A stretch of DNA of 38,166 bases from an uncultured Christensenella sp. (GCA_910577945.1 CAJTNI010000015.1:1-38166); one strand, 5' to 3'. Shown: positions 1 to 8,584, numbered from the stretch's first letter. Numbers and translations: made by a program. The notes: generated by a model not told the origin, from the sequence alone.

Positions 1-1
1 A

Positions 2-1019
2 GAATTCAGCGCGCATTTCATCAAGATACTTTTGGATAATCCTGTTTACTGCGGTAAGATTGCTTACGGCAGAAGAGCGCGGGAAAAAGTGAAAGGCACA
101 AAAGCCAATTACAAAGTTGTAAACAAGCAAGATTATTGTTTGGTAGACGGTTTGCACGAAGGGATTGTCGATGAAGAACTTTGGACAAAAGCGCACGAGA
201 AAAGACAGGAAACGGGAGTTAAATCCGAATCCAAATACGGCAAAGAGCGCGCTCATTTGCTTACGGGAATTATCAAATGTCCTAAGTGCGGAAGCGGTAT
301 GTACGCAAACAGAGTTTGTTGGACGAAGAAAGACGGCACATATAAAGAGGTTATGTATTATGCTTGCAGTCGGAATAAGCAGGAACGGGGACGGTCTTGC
401 GATTATAGCGCAAATCTCAAAAAGACGGACATTGAGCCGCTCGTAATAGAGTTTATCAAAGAGTTGGTGAAAGACGAACACTTTGCCGCCGAGATAAAAA
501 AGAAAATAGGTTTGCAGGTCGATACCGCGAAAATCGATACGGAAATACACAACTACGAAACAAAACTGAAAGAGGTGGAGCTAAACAAAGCGCGATTAGA
601 GCGTGAAATCGATTCGCTTCCCATAGATGTAACATACCGCGAGAGAAAAATTCACGATATGACTTACGGCTTGACGGACTGTACGACACGATTGCCGAAA
701 TAGAAGCAAATATCGAGGATGCGAGAACGAGAAAAAAGTCTGTGGAGCGGAATTCATCACAATGGAAAATATTTATAAAATTTTAGAGCATTTTAACGAA
801 TTATATGATATAATCAGTGATGAGGAAAAGAAAGAGTTGATTTCCACTTTGGTCAAAGAAATTCAAATTTATCCCGAAGGGGAGAGCGAAATGCCCTTAA
901 AATCAATGAAATTCAACTTTCCCGTGTACAAAGACGGGAAAGAAGTACGGGAAATCTTTTTGAATAACAGCACAAACGTGGAGACGCTGGCGGTGCTTGA
1001 AAATAGGGGGAATCGATAA
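2..1019 (+). pseudogene. Large serine recombinase, 3' part, with two frameshifts
   Basis: This is the C-terminal part of a large serine recombinase (site-specific integrase/resolvase family); its catalytic N-terminus lies outside the window. The frame is open from base 2, and the reading NPVYCGKIAYGRR is typical of the Recombinase domain. A zinc ribbon follows (CPKCG near 279-293, then a second Cys pair, ACS...SCDYS), then a long charged coiled coil. The frame breaks twice. After Tyr at 665-667 homology continues one base back (RLDGLYDTIAEIEANIEDA from 667). Near 756 it moves again, to the frame starting MENIYKILEHF at 762. Each break fits loss of one base. Without both repairs the product stops at 703. 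The stretch is AT-richer than everything downstream, as expected for acquired DNA. A double sequencing error is the alternative. The family call is firm; inactivation is likely. Confidence 0.85.
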
Positions 1020-1972
1020 TGAAGTTTTACACCAAGGAATGGTACGAGCTGATGCAAAAGCTCGATTATTGCGTTTGCATGCGCCCGATATCCGACGGCG
1101 AGTATTCGGACGACGATATAAAAAAGCTGTATAATAAAAGGCTCAAAGCGGAAATCGCGCGCGATAAACGCGATTACGACGAGCCGCCGTCGTTTATAGA
1201 TTTCGATATCGACTCTGCCGATTTGGACGAGTTTGCGTATATTGACGGAACTGGCGTGCTGTGTAAGCCGTCGTCCAAAGCGGAAATAAAGGAAATCATA
1301 GAGGCGGAAAAGGCGGCGGCATGGGCGGAATACGAAAACCGTCCGCCGTTCGACCCGAGCGAAACAGAACAAATGTTCAGGCAAATGTACGACGCCAGGT
1401 TGGAATACGGGCTTATGCGTTTTCCCGAATGGGCGAGGGAAACTGTCGACCCGCGCCTCGTCGCGCTCGGGTATTTGCCTCGCTCCGTTTACGACAGTCT
1501 GAAAGAAGAGTGTCGACGCAACAAAAAGCAATTCGAGCAAATAAACCGTGCGGCGCGCAATGCGCTCAAAAAGGAAAACAAGAAAATTCCGGCGCGCATA
1601 ACCGATATATTTGCGGGCTTTCACGACGCGAGCATATTGCGGCTGAACAAGCGCGACGGCGACCTGGAAATGTGCGTTCGGCTAAACTGCGCGTGCTTCG
1701 AGGACGAAACGCCGTACGTGCGCGTTGTTTTCAAAAATGCGCACGTGCTTGAAAGCGACGGACTTGTAGTCGACGACTGCGCGAAAAGCTCGGGTGCCGG
1801 CAGTGCCGACGCGACCTTCGCCGACGATATGTCCGTATATCTTTACGACGAATTTTACGCCGTCGACGGCGGGGTCGAGGCGCATTTTTTGCTTTGCGCG
1901 GACGACCTGAAATATTTGACGGTGCGCTGCGCCGATATCGTTTGCGAGCGTAACGTGGACGACGCGGAATAG
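1019..1972 (+). CDS. DUF4085-like protein of unknown function
   Basis: A 317-residue soluble protein with no signal peptide or membrane segment. The N-terminus (MKFYTKEWYELMQ) resembles what I recall of the DUF4085 family of Bacillota, whose function is unknown. The middle is acidic and charged (residues about 30-190), and the C-terminal third (about 195-317) looks beta-rich, starting ITDIFAGFHDASILRL. Its ATG shares one base with the recombinase stop (TAATG), and its best ribosome binding site, AGGGGGA, lies inside the 3' end of the recombinase. Expression may therefore be coupled to the broken upstream gene. Codon use is GC-rich and host-like, unlike the recombinase. A strong terminator follows at 2043. 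The coding call is solid; the family name is from memory and tentative. Confidence 0.7.
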   Translation: MKFYTKEWYELMQKLDYCVCMRPISDGEYSDDDIKKLYNKRLKAEIARDKRDYDEPPSFIDFDIDSADLDEFAYIDGTGVLCKPSSKAEIKEIIEAEKAAAWAEYENRPPFDPSETEQMFRQMYDARLEYGLMRFPEWARETVDPRLVALGYLPRSVYDSLKEECRRNKKQFEQINRAARNALKKENKKIPARITDIFAGFHDASILRLNKRDGDLEMCVRLNCACFEDETPYVRVVFKNAHVLESDGLVVDDCAKSSGAGSADATFADDMSVYLYDEFYAVDGGVEAHFLLCADDLKYLTVRCADIVCERNVDDAE

Positions 1973-2042
1973 ACCTCGGCGTTGGCACAACGATTATAAG
2001 GCGTTCATGCTCGCCGCGAATTGGTGAAAATCGGTCGACGGG

Positions 2043-2067
2043 AACGGTTGCTTCGGCAGCCGTTTTT
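2043..2067 (+). terminator. Rho-independent terminator after the DUF4085-like gene
   Basis: A 9-bp stem, AACGGTTGC (2043-2051) with GCAGCCGTT (2056-2064) including one G-U pair, is closed by a TTCG tetraloop and followed by a T run. It ends the recombinase/DUF4085-like transcript and lies just before the next promoter. Confidence 0.85.
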
Positions 2068-2082
2068 CGGTGCGTCAAAGCG

Positions 2083-2111
2083 TTGACTTTTGTGTGCGCG
2101 TCCATTATAAT
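2083..2111 (+). promoter_or_regulatory. Sigma-A-type promoter of the NUDIX gene
   Basis: TTGACT at 2083-2088 and TATAAT at 2106-2111 are separated by 17 bp. The start would be near 2118, giving a leader of about 40 bases to the ATG at 2157. The promoter looks intact although the gene behind it is broken. Confidence 0.8.
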
Positions 2112-2156
2112 AATTTTGTCGTAATTTTGTCGGCGGTTGTCGAATGGGAGGTGCGT

Positions 2157-2651
2157 ATGCCTGTTTTGGATGAAAATGATTGTTGCTTCGAGCGCGACGG
2201 ACGTAGGTTTCGATATCGCGAGGGTGCGATAATCGTCGAGGACGGGCGCGCGCTGCTCGCGAGAAACGATATGGGCGACTAATACTACTCGGTGGGCGGC
2301 GGCGTGCACTTGGGCGAGACCGCCGAGGACGCGGTGCGGCGCGAGGTGCGCGAGGAGACGGGCGTCGATTACGAAATCGAGCGGCTGGCGGTCGTGCACG
2401 AAAACTTTTTCGACAACGACTCGGGGCTGTTGCGCGGGCTTGTGTGTCACGAGCTTGCGCTGTTCTACTTGATGAAGCCGCGCGGCAGACGCGATTGCGA
2501 CGCGTACAATTTCACCGAGGTGGGCAAGGAATACATGGAATGGCTGCCTATCGACAGGCTGGCCGAGCACAAGGTGTTCCCGTCGTTCCTCGGCGAGTAT
2601 CTCGCGGAAATGCCCGAGGAAATCAAGCATATAGTCGAGCGCGATTATTAA
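2157..2651 (+). pseudogene. NUDIX hydrolase interrupted by one in-frame stop
   Basis: NUDIX enzymes cleave nucleoside-diphosphate-linked compounds using a Mg-binding box. Here the box is clear: GGGVHLGETAEDAVRREVREETG, beginning near 2295, fits the GX5EX7REUXEEXGU pattern. The start at ATG 2157 follows GGGAGGT at 2146-2152. The frame runs to NDMGD and then meets TAA at 2280-2282; in the same frame it resumes with YYSVGGG and continues to 2651. Family members usually carry a Tyr-rich stretch at this point, so TAA most likely replaced a Tyr codon (TAC or TAT). The upstream fragment lacks the catalytic box. Reinitiation at GTG 2292 would yield the box without its N-terminal strands. A read error is the main alternative. 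Confidence 0.82.
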
Positions 2652-2725
2652 AGACGCGCGCAAAAACCGCGCATGCCGCGCGGCGGCGTTTATCGAATAA
2701 GCTTTGCGACAAGGAGATTTATATT

Positions 2726-3898
2726 ATGGACGTTTACGAAAAATCGCTTAAAAAGCATTACGAATGGGCGGGCAAGACCGAGGTGGCGTTGCGCGCGCCG
2801 ATAGAGAGCTTGGACGACCTCGCGCTGTGCTACACGCCCGGCGTGTCGCGCGCGTGCACGGTGATTGCCGCCGATAAGGCAAAGGAATTCGAGCTTACGC
2901 GCAGGCACAACACCGTCGCGGTTATCACCGACGGAACGGCGGTTTTGGGCTTGGGCGATATCGGACCCGAGGCGGCAATGCCCGTTATGGAGGGCAAGTG
3001 CGCGCTGTTCAAGGCGTTTGCGAATATCGACGCCACGCCCGTGTGCTTGGACACGAAGGACGCGGACGAGATAGTAAACGTGATTGCCGCGATTTCCAAG
3101 AGCTACGGCGGTATCAATCTGGAAGATATTTCCGCGCCGCGCTGCTTCGAGATAGAGAAAAGACTTAAAGAGCGCTGCGATATACCCGTTTTCCACGACG
3201 ACCAGCACGGCACGGCAATAGTCGCGGGCGCGGCGCTGCTCAACGCGCTGCGCGTGGTGGGTAAGCGCATTGACTCGGTGCGAATAGTAATCAACGGCGC
3301 GGGCAGCGCGGGCATAGCGATTGCCAAGTTTTTCCTCGACCTCGGCGCAAACGACGTAGTGTGCGTCGATAAGTGCGGCGTGCTGTGCGCGGGCGAGGAC
3401 TACGCGAACCCCGCGCACGTCGAGATTGCGCGGCTTACCAATAAGCGCGGCATTCGCGGCACGCTTGCCGACGCGCTGCGCGGCGCGGACGTTTTTCTCG
3501 GCGTGAGCGCGCCCAAGATTGTTTCGCAGGATATGATTAAGAGCATGAACGCTGGCGCGATAGTTTTCCCGCTCGCCAACCCCGTGCCCGAAATAACGCG
3601 CGACGAGGCGCTTGCGGCGGGCGCGGCGGTGGTCGGAACGGGCGCGTCCAATCAGCCCAATCAGATAAACAACGTGCTCATGTTTCCCGGTATTTTCCGC
3701 GGAGCGCTGGACGTGCGCGCGCGCGATATCAATACAGAAATGCAGCGCGCGGCAGCGCACGCGTTGAGCGCGCTCGTTTCAGATAAAGAGCTTTGCGCCG
3801 ACTACATTTTGCCCAATCCGCTCGATAAGCGCGTGGTGGTCGCGGTCGCCGCGGCGGTGGCTGACGCGGCGCGAAAGAGCGGGGTGGCGCGCAAGTAA
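2726..3898 (+). CDS. Malic enzyme (malate dehydrogenase, oxaloacetate-decarboxylating)
   Basis: This enzyme oxidatively decarboxylates malate to pyruvate with reduction of NAD(P), linking the C4 and C3 acid pools. It has 390 residues, the usual size for the short bacterial form. Visible landmarks are YTPGV from residue 36 (catalytic Tyr), DGTAVLGLGDIGP, the metal and substrate stretch FHDDQHGTA, the Rossmann motif NGAGSAGIA and the late NPVPEI segment. The ATG at 2726 follows AAGGAG at 2711-2716; a longer reading from 2444 exists but runs across the NUDIX gene and lacks homology. It seems to be monocistronic. Cofactor preference (NAD or NADP) cannot be told by eye. Confidence 0.95.
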   Translation: MDVYEKSLKKHYEWAGKTEVALRAPIESLDDLALCYTPGVSRACTVIAADKAKEFELTRRHNTVAVITDGTAVLGLGDIGPEAAMPVMEGKCALFKAFANIDATPVCLDTKDADEIVNVIAAISKSYGGINLEDISAPRCFEIEKRLKERCDIPVFHDDQHGTAIVAGAALLNALRVVGKRIDSVRIVINGAGSAGIAIAKFFLDLGANDVVCVDKCGVLCAGEDYANPAHVEIARLTNKRGIRGTLADALRGADVFLGVSAPKIVSQDMIKSMNAGAIVFPLANPVPEITRDEALAAGAAVVGTGASNQPNQINNVLMFPGIFRGALDVRARDINTEMQRAAAHALSALVSDKELCADYILPNPLDKRVVVAVAAAVADAARKSGVARK

Positions 3899-3933
3899 CA
3901 GCGCCGACGCATTGCGCTTATAGCTTTGCGGAT

Positions 3934-3962
3934 TTGATTGCACGACGGAATAACACGATAAA
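3934..3962 (+). promoter_or_regulatory. Possible promoter of the HAD gene
   Basis: TTGATT at 3934-3939 and GATAAA at 3957-3962 have a 17-bp spacer, about 18 bases before the ATG at 3981. The -10 box is poor, so this is a candidate only. Confidence 0.35.
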
Positions 3963-3980
3963 GCGACAGACAGGTGGCAT

Positions 3981-4685
3981 ATGAAAACTGTTTTATTCGA
4001 TTTGGACGGCACGCTCCTGCCCATGGAGCAAGAACACTTTACTAAGGCGTATTTCAAGGCGTTGTCCGCGCACATGGCTGCGAACGGGTACGAGCCGCAA
4101 AAGCTAATCGCGGCGGTGTGGAAAGGCACTAAGGCGATGCTCGTAAACGACGGCGCGCAAACCAACGAAAAGGTGTTTTGGCATAGCTTTGCGGAGGATT
4201 TCGGTCAAAGGATATACGACGACGTAGCCAAGTTCGACGAGTTTTACGAGACGAAGTTCGACGCGCTCAAAGCCGAGTGCGGGTTTAACGCGCGCGCGGC
4301 GCAAACGGTAAAAAAGCTCAAAGCGCGCGGCGTACGGCTAGTGCTTGCGTCCAACCCCGTTTTTCCGCTCACGGCGCACGTTAAGCGCATGCGCTGGGCG
4401 GGGCTTGACGAAAACGAATTTTGTCATATAACCTCGTATTCGGTATCGAGCTATTGCAAGCCGAGCGCGGGATACTACGCCGAGATAGCGCGCACAATAG
4501 GCGAGGACGCGAAAAACTGCGTAATGATAGGCAACGACGTGTCCGACGACATGCCGGCGCGCGACGCGGGTATGGACGTGTTTTTGCTCACCGACAATCT
4601 GTTGAACGCGCGCGGCGCGGATATAACATGCTATCGGCGCGGCGGGTTCGACGAGCTCGACGCGTTCTTGGACGAAACGGTTTAA
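3981..4685 (+). CDS. HAD-superfamily hydrolase (phosphatase)
   Basis: A cytosolic 234-residue haloacid dehalogenase-fold hydrolase, probably a small-molecule phosphatase. All four HAD motifs are visible. Motif I is DLDGTL near residues 7-12, with two Asp for nucleophile and acid/base. Motif II is LASNP near 120. The motif III Lys is in YCKPSAGYY. Motif IV is MIGNDVSDDMPAR, with the Mg-binding Asp residues. A helical cap of about 75 residues lies between motifs I and II. The ATG at 3981 follows CAGGTGG. Substrate cannot be assigned, and neighbours give no hint. A clear terminator at 4696 ends the unit. Confidence 0.88.
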   Translation: MKTVLFDLDGTLLPMEQEHFTKAYFKALSAHMAANGYEPQKLIAAVWKGTKAMLVNDGAQTNEKVFWHSFAEDFGQRIYDDVAKFDEFYETKFDALKAECGFNARAAQTVKKLKARGVRLVLASNPVFPLTAHVKRMRWAGLDENEFCHITSYSVSSYCKPSAGYYAEIARTIGEDAKNCVMIGNDVSDDMPARDAGMDVFLLTDNLLNARGADITCYRRGGFDELDAFLDETV

Positions 4686-4695
4686 TCAAAATCGC

Positions 4696-4733
4696 AATCG
4701 CCCGTGCCGAACGTATCGGCGGCGGGCGATTTT
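4696..4733 (+). terminator. Rho-independent terminator after the HAD gene
   Basis: AATCGCCCG (4696-4704) pairs with CGGGCGATT (4723-4731). An inner stem GCCGA/TCGGC (4706-4710 with 4716-4720) extends it, and T residues follow. It separates the HAD gene from the lon promoter. Confidence 0.8.
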
Positions 4734-4772
4734 CGCGTAAAACTATGTTATATTCGGCGTGCCTTAAAATAC

Positions 4773-4801
4773 TTGTAATTTCCGTTCGATTGTGCTATAC
4801 T
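4773..4801 (+). promoter_or_regulatory. Promoter of lon-engB
   Basis: TTGTAA at 4773-4778 and TATACT at 4796-4801 have a 17-bp spacer. Transcription would begin near 4808, leaving a leader of about 36 bases that carries the lon ribosome binding site. I saw no CIRCE or CtsR-type heat-shock repeat nearby. Confidence 0.65.
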
Positions 4802-4843
4802 TATATGCAATAGGGAATAATTCGTTTATTCGCAGGTAGAAAT

Positions 4844-7195
4844 ATGGAAAACAATTCGGTAAACAGTGCGGAAGACACCCAAATCCCCCAAACCGTAAAA
4901 ACGTACAAAATGATACCGTTTCGCGGCAAGGTCGTGTTCCCCGGTCAAACGGTGAACTGTGATTTCGTGCGCGATAAAGCGCAAACCGCGCTCGACATGG
5001 CGTACGAATCGGGCGAGCCCGTGTTTTTGGTCGCGCAAAAGCGCGCGACAATGGTCAGACCCGCGCCGCAGGATATTTATCGCGTGGGCGTGCTCGCAAC
5101 CATAAAAAACTTTCAGCGCTTGCCGGGCGACGCGCTGCGCGTTGTTTTTACGGCGGGGCGCAGAATGAAGATAGAAAGCTACGTAACGCTTACGCCGTTT
5201 TTCGAGGTGACGTTGAGCGAGTACGAGTACGAGGCGGACGACCCCAACTACTTGGAGGCGGTCAAGCGCAGGCTCGACGAGCAGTTCCGCGAATATCGGC
5301 GCATCGACACCAAGCTGCCCGGCGACGTATTGAGCAATCTTTCCGTCGAGGACGGCGAGCGGTTCGTGTCCGTCATTTCCGATTATATTTTCACGACCGA
5401 GAGCGAAAAGCAGGCGATATTGCAGACCAAATCGCTGTCGGCGCAGTACGAGCAAATTTTGACGGTTATGGCGCGGGAAACGGAGATACGCGCGCTCGAA
5501 AAGCGCATTTCCGCCAAGGTGCGCAAGAACATCGACAAAAATCAGCGCGAATACTATTTGCGCGAGCAAATACGCGTACTCAAAGAGGAGCTCGGCGAGG
5601 ACGCCGACGAGCTCGAAGAATTGCGCGAGCGGTTGCGCGGCATGAAGGACGATTTGCCCGAGGCTGCGTACCAAAAGGCGGAAAAGGAAATTTCCAGGCT
5701 GGAAAAAATGAACCCTTCCACGCCCGAGGCGACGGTGTCGCGCTCGTATATAGACCTTATTCTCGATTTGCCGTGGAACAAGTCGGACGCAGAGGACATT
5801 TCGCTCGACCGTGCGCGCAAGACGCTCGCCGAGGACCATTACGGGCTTGACAAGGTCAAAGAGCGCATACTCGAATACTTGGCGGTTTACAAGCTCACGA
5901 ACAACCTCAAATCTCCCGTGCTGTGCTTTGTCGGTCCTCCCGGCGTTGGCAAAACGTCCATAGTGCGGTCGATTGCGCGCGCGGCGGGCAAGCAGCTTGT
6001 AAGCATGTCGCTCGGCGGCGTGCGCGACGAGGCGGAAATCCGCGGACACCGCAGAACGTACGTGGCGGCGCTGCCGGGACGCATAATCAGCGGGCTCAGA
6101 AACGCCAAGGTCAACAATCCCGTTTTCCTTTTGGACGAGATAGACAAGATGACCGCCGACATGCACGGCGACCCCGCGTCGGCGCTGTTGGAGGTGCTCG
6201 ACCCCAATCAGAATTACAATTTCAAGGATAATTACTTGGAGCTGCCGTTCGACCTCAGCAAGGTCATGTTCGTGACGACGGCAAATTCGCTCGACCCCAT
6301 ACCGCCCGCGCTTTTGGATAGGTTGGAGGTCATAGAGCTTTCGGGCTACACGTACGCCGAAAAGCTGCAAATCGCAAAGCGCTATTTAAAGCCCAAGCAA
6401 ATAGATGCGAACGGGCTTTCGGACGTAAAGGTGGAAATGTCCGACGCCGTTATCAACGGCATTACCACGGGCTACACGCGCGAAAGCGGCGTGAGAAATC
6501 TGGAACGCGAAATCGCCACCGTCATGCGCAAAATCGCGCTCAAAATCGTCGAGCAAAAGCAAAAGCCGCAATCGTACAAGGTGACGAAGGCGGACGTGCT
6601 CGAATTCTTGGGCCCGCCCAAATTCAAGGACGGCGCGACTTCCGACGAGGACGAGGTGGGCGCGGCGTCGGGCTTGGCGTGGACGAGCGTCGGCGGCGTT
6701 ACGCTCAGTATAGAGGCGGCGCTCATATCTGGCGGCAAGGGCGAGCTCAGGCTTACGGGCAGTCTCGGCGACGTTATGAAGGAGTCGTGCATGACCGCGC
6801 TGTCGCTTGTGCGCTCGCGTGCCGAGCGCTACGGCGTAAAGCCCGAAACGTTTACCGAGTACGACGTTCACCTGCATTTCCCCGAGGGCGCGACGCCCAA
6901 GGACGGACCGAGCGCGGGCATTACGATAGCCACTACGCTCATGTCGGTGTTTTCGCAAAAGAAGGTTGCGCACGACGTAGCCATGACGGGCGAGGTCACG
7001 CTGCGCGGCAAGGTGCTGGCGATAGGCGGGCTCAAAGAAAAATCGCTCGCTGCGTTCCGCGCGGGCTTTAAGCGTCTTATCATTCCGCGCGAGAACGAAA
7101 AGGACTTGGCGGACGTGCCCGACGAGGTCAAGACCAAGCTCGACGTAATAATGGTGGACAATATAGACCAAGTGTTCGCCGCCGTGCTCAAATGA
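4844..7195 (+). CDS. lon: ATP-dependent protease Lon
   Basis: Lon is a cytosolic AAA+ serine protease, active as a hexamer, that degrades misfolded and regulatory proteins. The 783-residue length is normal for LonA. Domains in order: N-terminal substrate domain (residues about 18-210, beginning KMIPFRGKVVFPGQ), coiled-coil linker (about 210-300), AAA+ module with Walker A GPPGVGKTS at 364-372 and Walker B FLLDEIDKM near 428-436, and the protease domain. The catalytic dyad is Ser690 in PKDGPSAG and Lys733 in GGLKEK. The ATG at 4844 follows a weak AGGTAG. The lon stop overlaps the engB start by four bases (ATGA), so the two are cotranslated, a common lon-engB arrangement. All key residues are present. 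Confidence 0.97.
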   Translation: MENNSVNSAEDTQIPQTVKTYKMIPFRGKVVFPGQTVNCDFVRDKAQTALDMAYESGEPVFLVAQKRATMVRPAPQDIYRVGVLATIKNFQRLPGDALRVVFTAGRRMKIESYVTLTPFFEVTLSEYEYEADDPNYLEAVKRRLDEQFREYRRIDTKLPGDVLSNLSVEDGERFVSVISDYIFTTESEKQAILQTKSLSAQYEQILTVMARETEIRALEKRISAKVRKNIDKNQREYYLREQIRVLKEELGEDADELEELRERLRGMKDDLPEAAYQKAEKEISRLEKMNPSTPEATVSRSYIDLILDLPWNKSDAEDISLDRARKTLAEDHYGLDKVKERILEYLAVYKLTNNLKSPVLCFVGPPGVGKTSIVRSIARAAGKQLVSMSLGGVRDEAEIRGHRRTYVAALPGRIISGLRNAKVNNPVFLLDEIDKMTADMHGDPASALLEVLDPNQNYNFKDNYLELPFDLSKVMFVTTANSLDPIPPALLDRLEVIELSGYTYAEKLQIAKRYLKPKQIDANGLSDVKVEMSDAVINGITTGYTRESGVRNLEREIATVMRKIALKIVEQKQKPQSYKVTKADVLEFLGPPKFKDGATSDEDEVGAASGLAWTSVGGVTLSIEAALISGGKGELRLTGSLGDVMKESCMTALSLVRSRAERYGVKPETFTEYDVHLHFPEGATPKDGPSAGITIATTLMSVFSQKKVAHDVAMTGEVTLRGKVLAIGGLKEKSLAAFRAGFKRLIIPRENEKDLADVPDEVKTKLDVIMVDNIDQVFAAVLK

Positions 7196-7782
7196 GAATC
7201 AAATCCGCTAAATTCGTAACAAGCTGCGCCGACCCCGAGTCGGCGCGCGCGTTTACTCCGCAAATTTGCGTTGCGGGGCGGTCTAACTGCGGCAAAAGCA
7301 CGCTGTTAAACGCGCTAATGGGCGCGAGGCTGTGCAAAACCTCGGCTACGCCGGGACGTACCAAGCTCATCAATATTTTCGGGGTCGCGACCGATTTCGT
7401 GCCGTTTTACTTCGTCGATTTGCCGGGGTACGGGTACAACGCCGCGCAAAAGCACCAAGCCGACGCGTTCGCCGAGCGCACCGATTTGTATTTCCGCACC
7501 AACGACATTGCGCAAACGCTGTGTCTTATGGACGTGCGCCGCGACCCGTCCGACCTCGACAAAACGCTTATTAACTATTTGCGCGACCTCGGCTTGCCGT
7601 TCACGGTCGTGCTCACCAAATCCGACAAGCTCAGCCGCGCGCAGTTGTCGGGCGCAACCGTCAAAATCGCCGCCGCGCTGGGGCTTGCAAAGGGCAATAT
7701 TATCGTCACAAGCGGCGCGAACGGCGACGGGCGCGACGCTTTGCTCGCAAGACTGCACGAGATATTGTCGGCGCAGCAGTAA
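7192..7782 (+). CDS. engB: Ribosome biogenesis GTPase EngB/YsxC
   Basis: A TRAFAC-class GTPase needed for late assembly of the 50S ribosomal subunit. At 196 residues it has the standard size. Motifs: G1 P-loop GRSNCGKST at residues 29-37, the G2 region SATPGRTK with its conserved Thr, G3 DLPGYGYN and G4 TKSD. The ATG at 7192 overlaps the lon stop, so translation is coupled. No terminator is obvious directly after it; the next gene is about 240 bases away and seems to have its own start signals. Confidence 0.95.
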   Translation: MRIKSAKFVTSCADPESARAFTPQICVAGRSNCGKSTLLNALMGARLCKTSATPGRTKLINIFGVATDFVPFYFVDLPGYGYNAAQKHQADAFAERTDLYFRTNDIAQTLCLMDVRRDPSDLDKTLINYLRDLGLPFTVVLTKSDKLSRAQLSGATVKIAAALGLAKGNIIVTSGANGDGRDALLARLHEILSAQQ

Positions 7783-7833
7783 CGCAAAGCGCGTTTCGCG
7801 GTCGGGCTTTGCGATAGTCGCCCGCGCAATACT

Positions 7834-7862
7834 TATAATCGAATCGCGATATCATTGATATC
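7834..7862 (+). promoter_or_regulatory. -10 box with a GATATC dyad just downstream
   Basis: A consensus TATAAT lies at 7834-7839. A TTGCGA at 7809-7814 is a possible -35 box, but the spacer is 19 bp. GATATC-ATT-GATATC at 7848-7862 falls where transcription would start, which suits an operator. The unit would be the SPOCS-like gene. Promoter and operator are both inferred. Confidence 0.4.
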
Positions 7863-8028
7863 ACGGATTGCGCCGCCGCCGCATAGATAATATGTGTGTA
7901 TCGGACGCCCGCCTCGATTGAACAAAGAGGGGGTAATCGGTATCGGGCGGCGTTTTATTTTGCGCGCCGCGACCGTGGAGGTGTTATGGCGAAAAAAGCG
8001 GGGTGCTGCGGCGGGATTGACGTGCCGA

Positions 8029-8565
8029 ATGGTGATAGAGACCAAGCGCGTGTTCGACGGGTGCGCGTTTTCAGACGAGAACGTATCGCTTACGCTGACG
8101 ACGGCGGAGCAGCTTTCGCCGCAGGCGAATTTCGTGTCGGCGCGCGTCGTGTCCGGCGAGCTTGTCGATTACACGGTGGCAGACGGCTCGGACGGGTGCT
8201 GTCGCGTATGCGGCGAGGTGGTGACGCGGTTTGCCGTCACGTATTCCGACGGCGGCGTTTTGCACACGGTCGCGGCGGAGTATCGCGAGACGCGCGAGCT
8301 GCTGCTGCGCTTGCCCGTAAACGGCTCGCTCGTGCCGTATACGATAGAGGTGCAAACCGCCATGAGCGTGTCGAGCGGCGCGGTTATAGGGTCTAACGCC
8401 GTCACCGTGGGCGGGTGCTTGTTGCAGATAATCAAGGTTGTTGCGCCCGTCGATATCTTAGTGCCTACGTACGGATATTGCAAATATCCGCCGTGCACGG
8501 GCAGTGCGTGCCGCGGCATAAGCTCGCGCATTTTTCCCGTGTTCGCGGTCGACGACGATTTTTAG
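8029..8565 (+). CDS. SPOCS (DUF3794)-like Cys-containing protein
   Basis: The 178-residue product resembles the SPOCS/DUF3794 domain of spore-envelope proteins such as SipL. It has an early RVFDGC, a central beta-rich repeat with FAVTYSDGGVLHTV and the ending PTYGYCKYPPC. It has no signal peptide or membrane segment. The start is uncertain. ATG 8029 has only a weak upstream GGGA at long spacing. A good GGAGG (7977-7981) instead sits before ATG 7986, which is in another frame; removing one A from the A6 run at 7992-7997 would fuse that start to this frame (MAKKRGAAAG...). The gene may therefore really begin at 7986 with an indel, or be slightly damaged. Family assignment is by eye and moderate. 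Confidence 0.6.
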   Translation: MVIETKRVFDGCAFSDENVSLTLTTAEQLSPQANFVSARVVSGELVDYTVADGSDGCCRVCGEVVTRFAVTYSDGGVLHTVAAEYRETRELLLRLPVNGSLVPYTIEVQTAMSVSSGAVIGSNAVTVGGCLLQIIKVVAPVDILVPTYGYCKYPPCTGSACRGISSRIFPVFAVDDDF

Positions 8566-8584
8566 CTTTTGTCCGTCGCCGCGA

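Noticed and set aside
2280..2282. TAA as a recoded sense codon
   Set aside because: TAA ends several other intact genes here (for example malic enzyme, murD and serC), so reassignment is unlikely.
2444..2725. N-terminal extension of malic enzyme to an upstream start
   Set aside because: It overlaps the NUDIX gene, has no homology to malic enzymes, and a good AAGGAG precedes ATG 2726.
4690..4843. Heat-shock operator (CIRCE or CtsR type) before lon
   Set aside because: I looked for the expected inverted or direct repeats and saw only the terminator and a normal promoter.
4826..6370. 514-codon minus-strand open frame opposite lon
   Set aside because: Shadow frame caused by GC-rich codon use; lon on the plus strand has complete conserved motifs.
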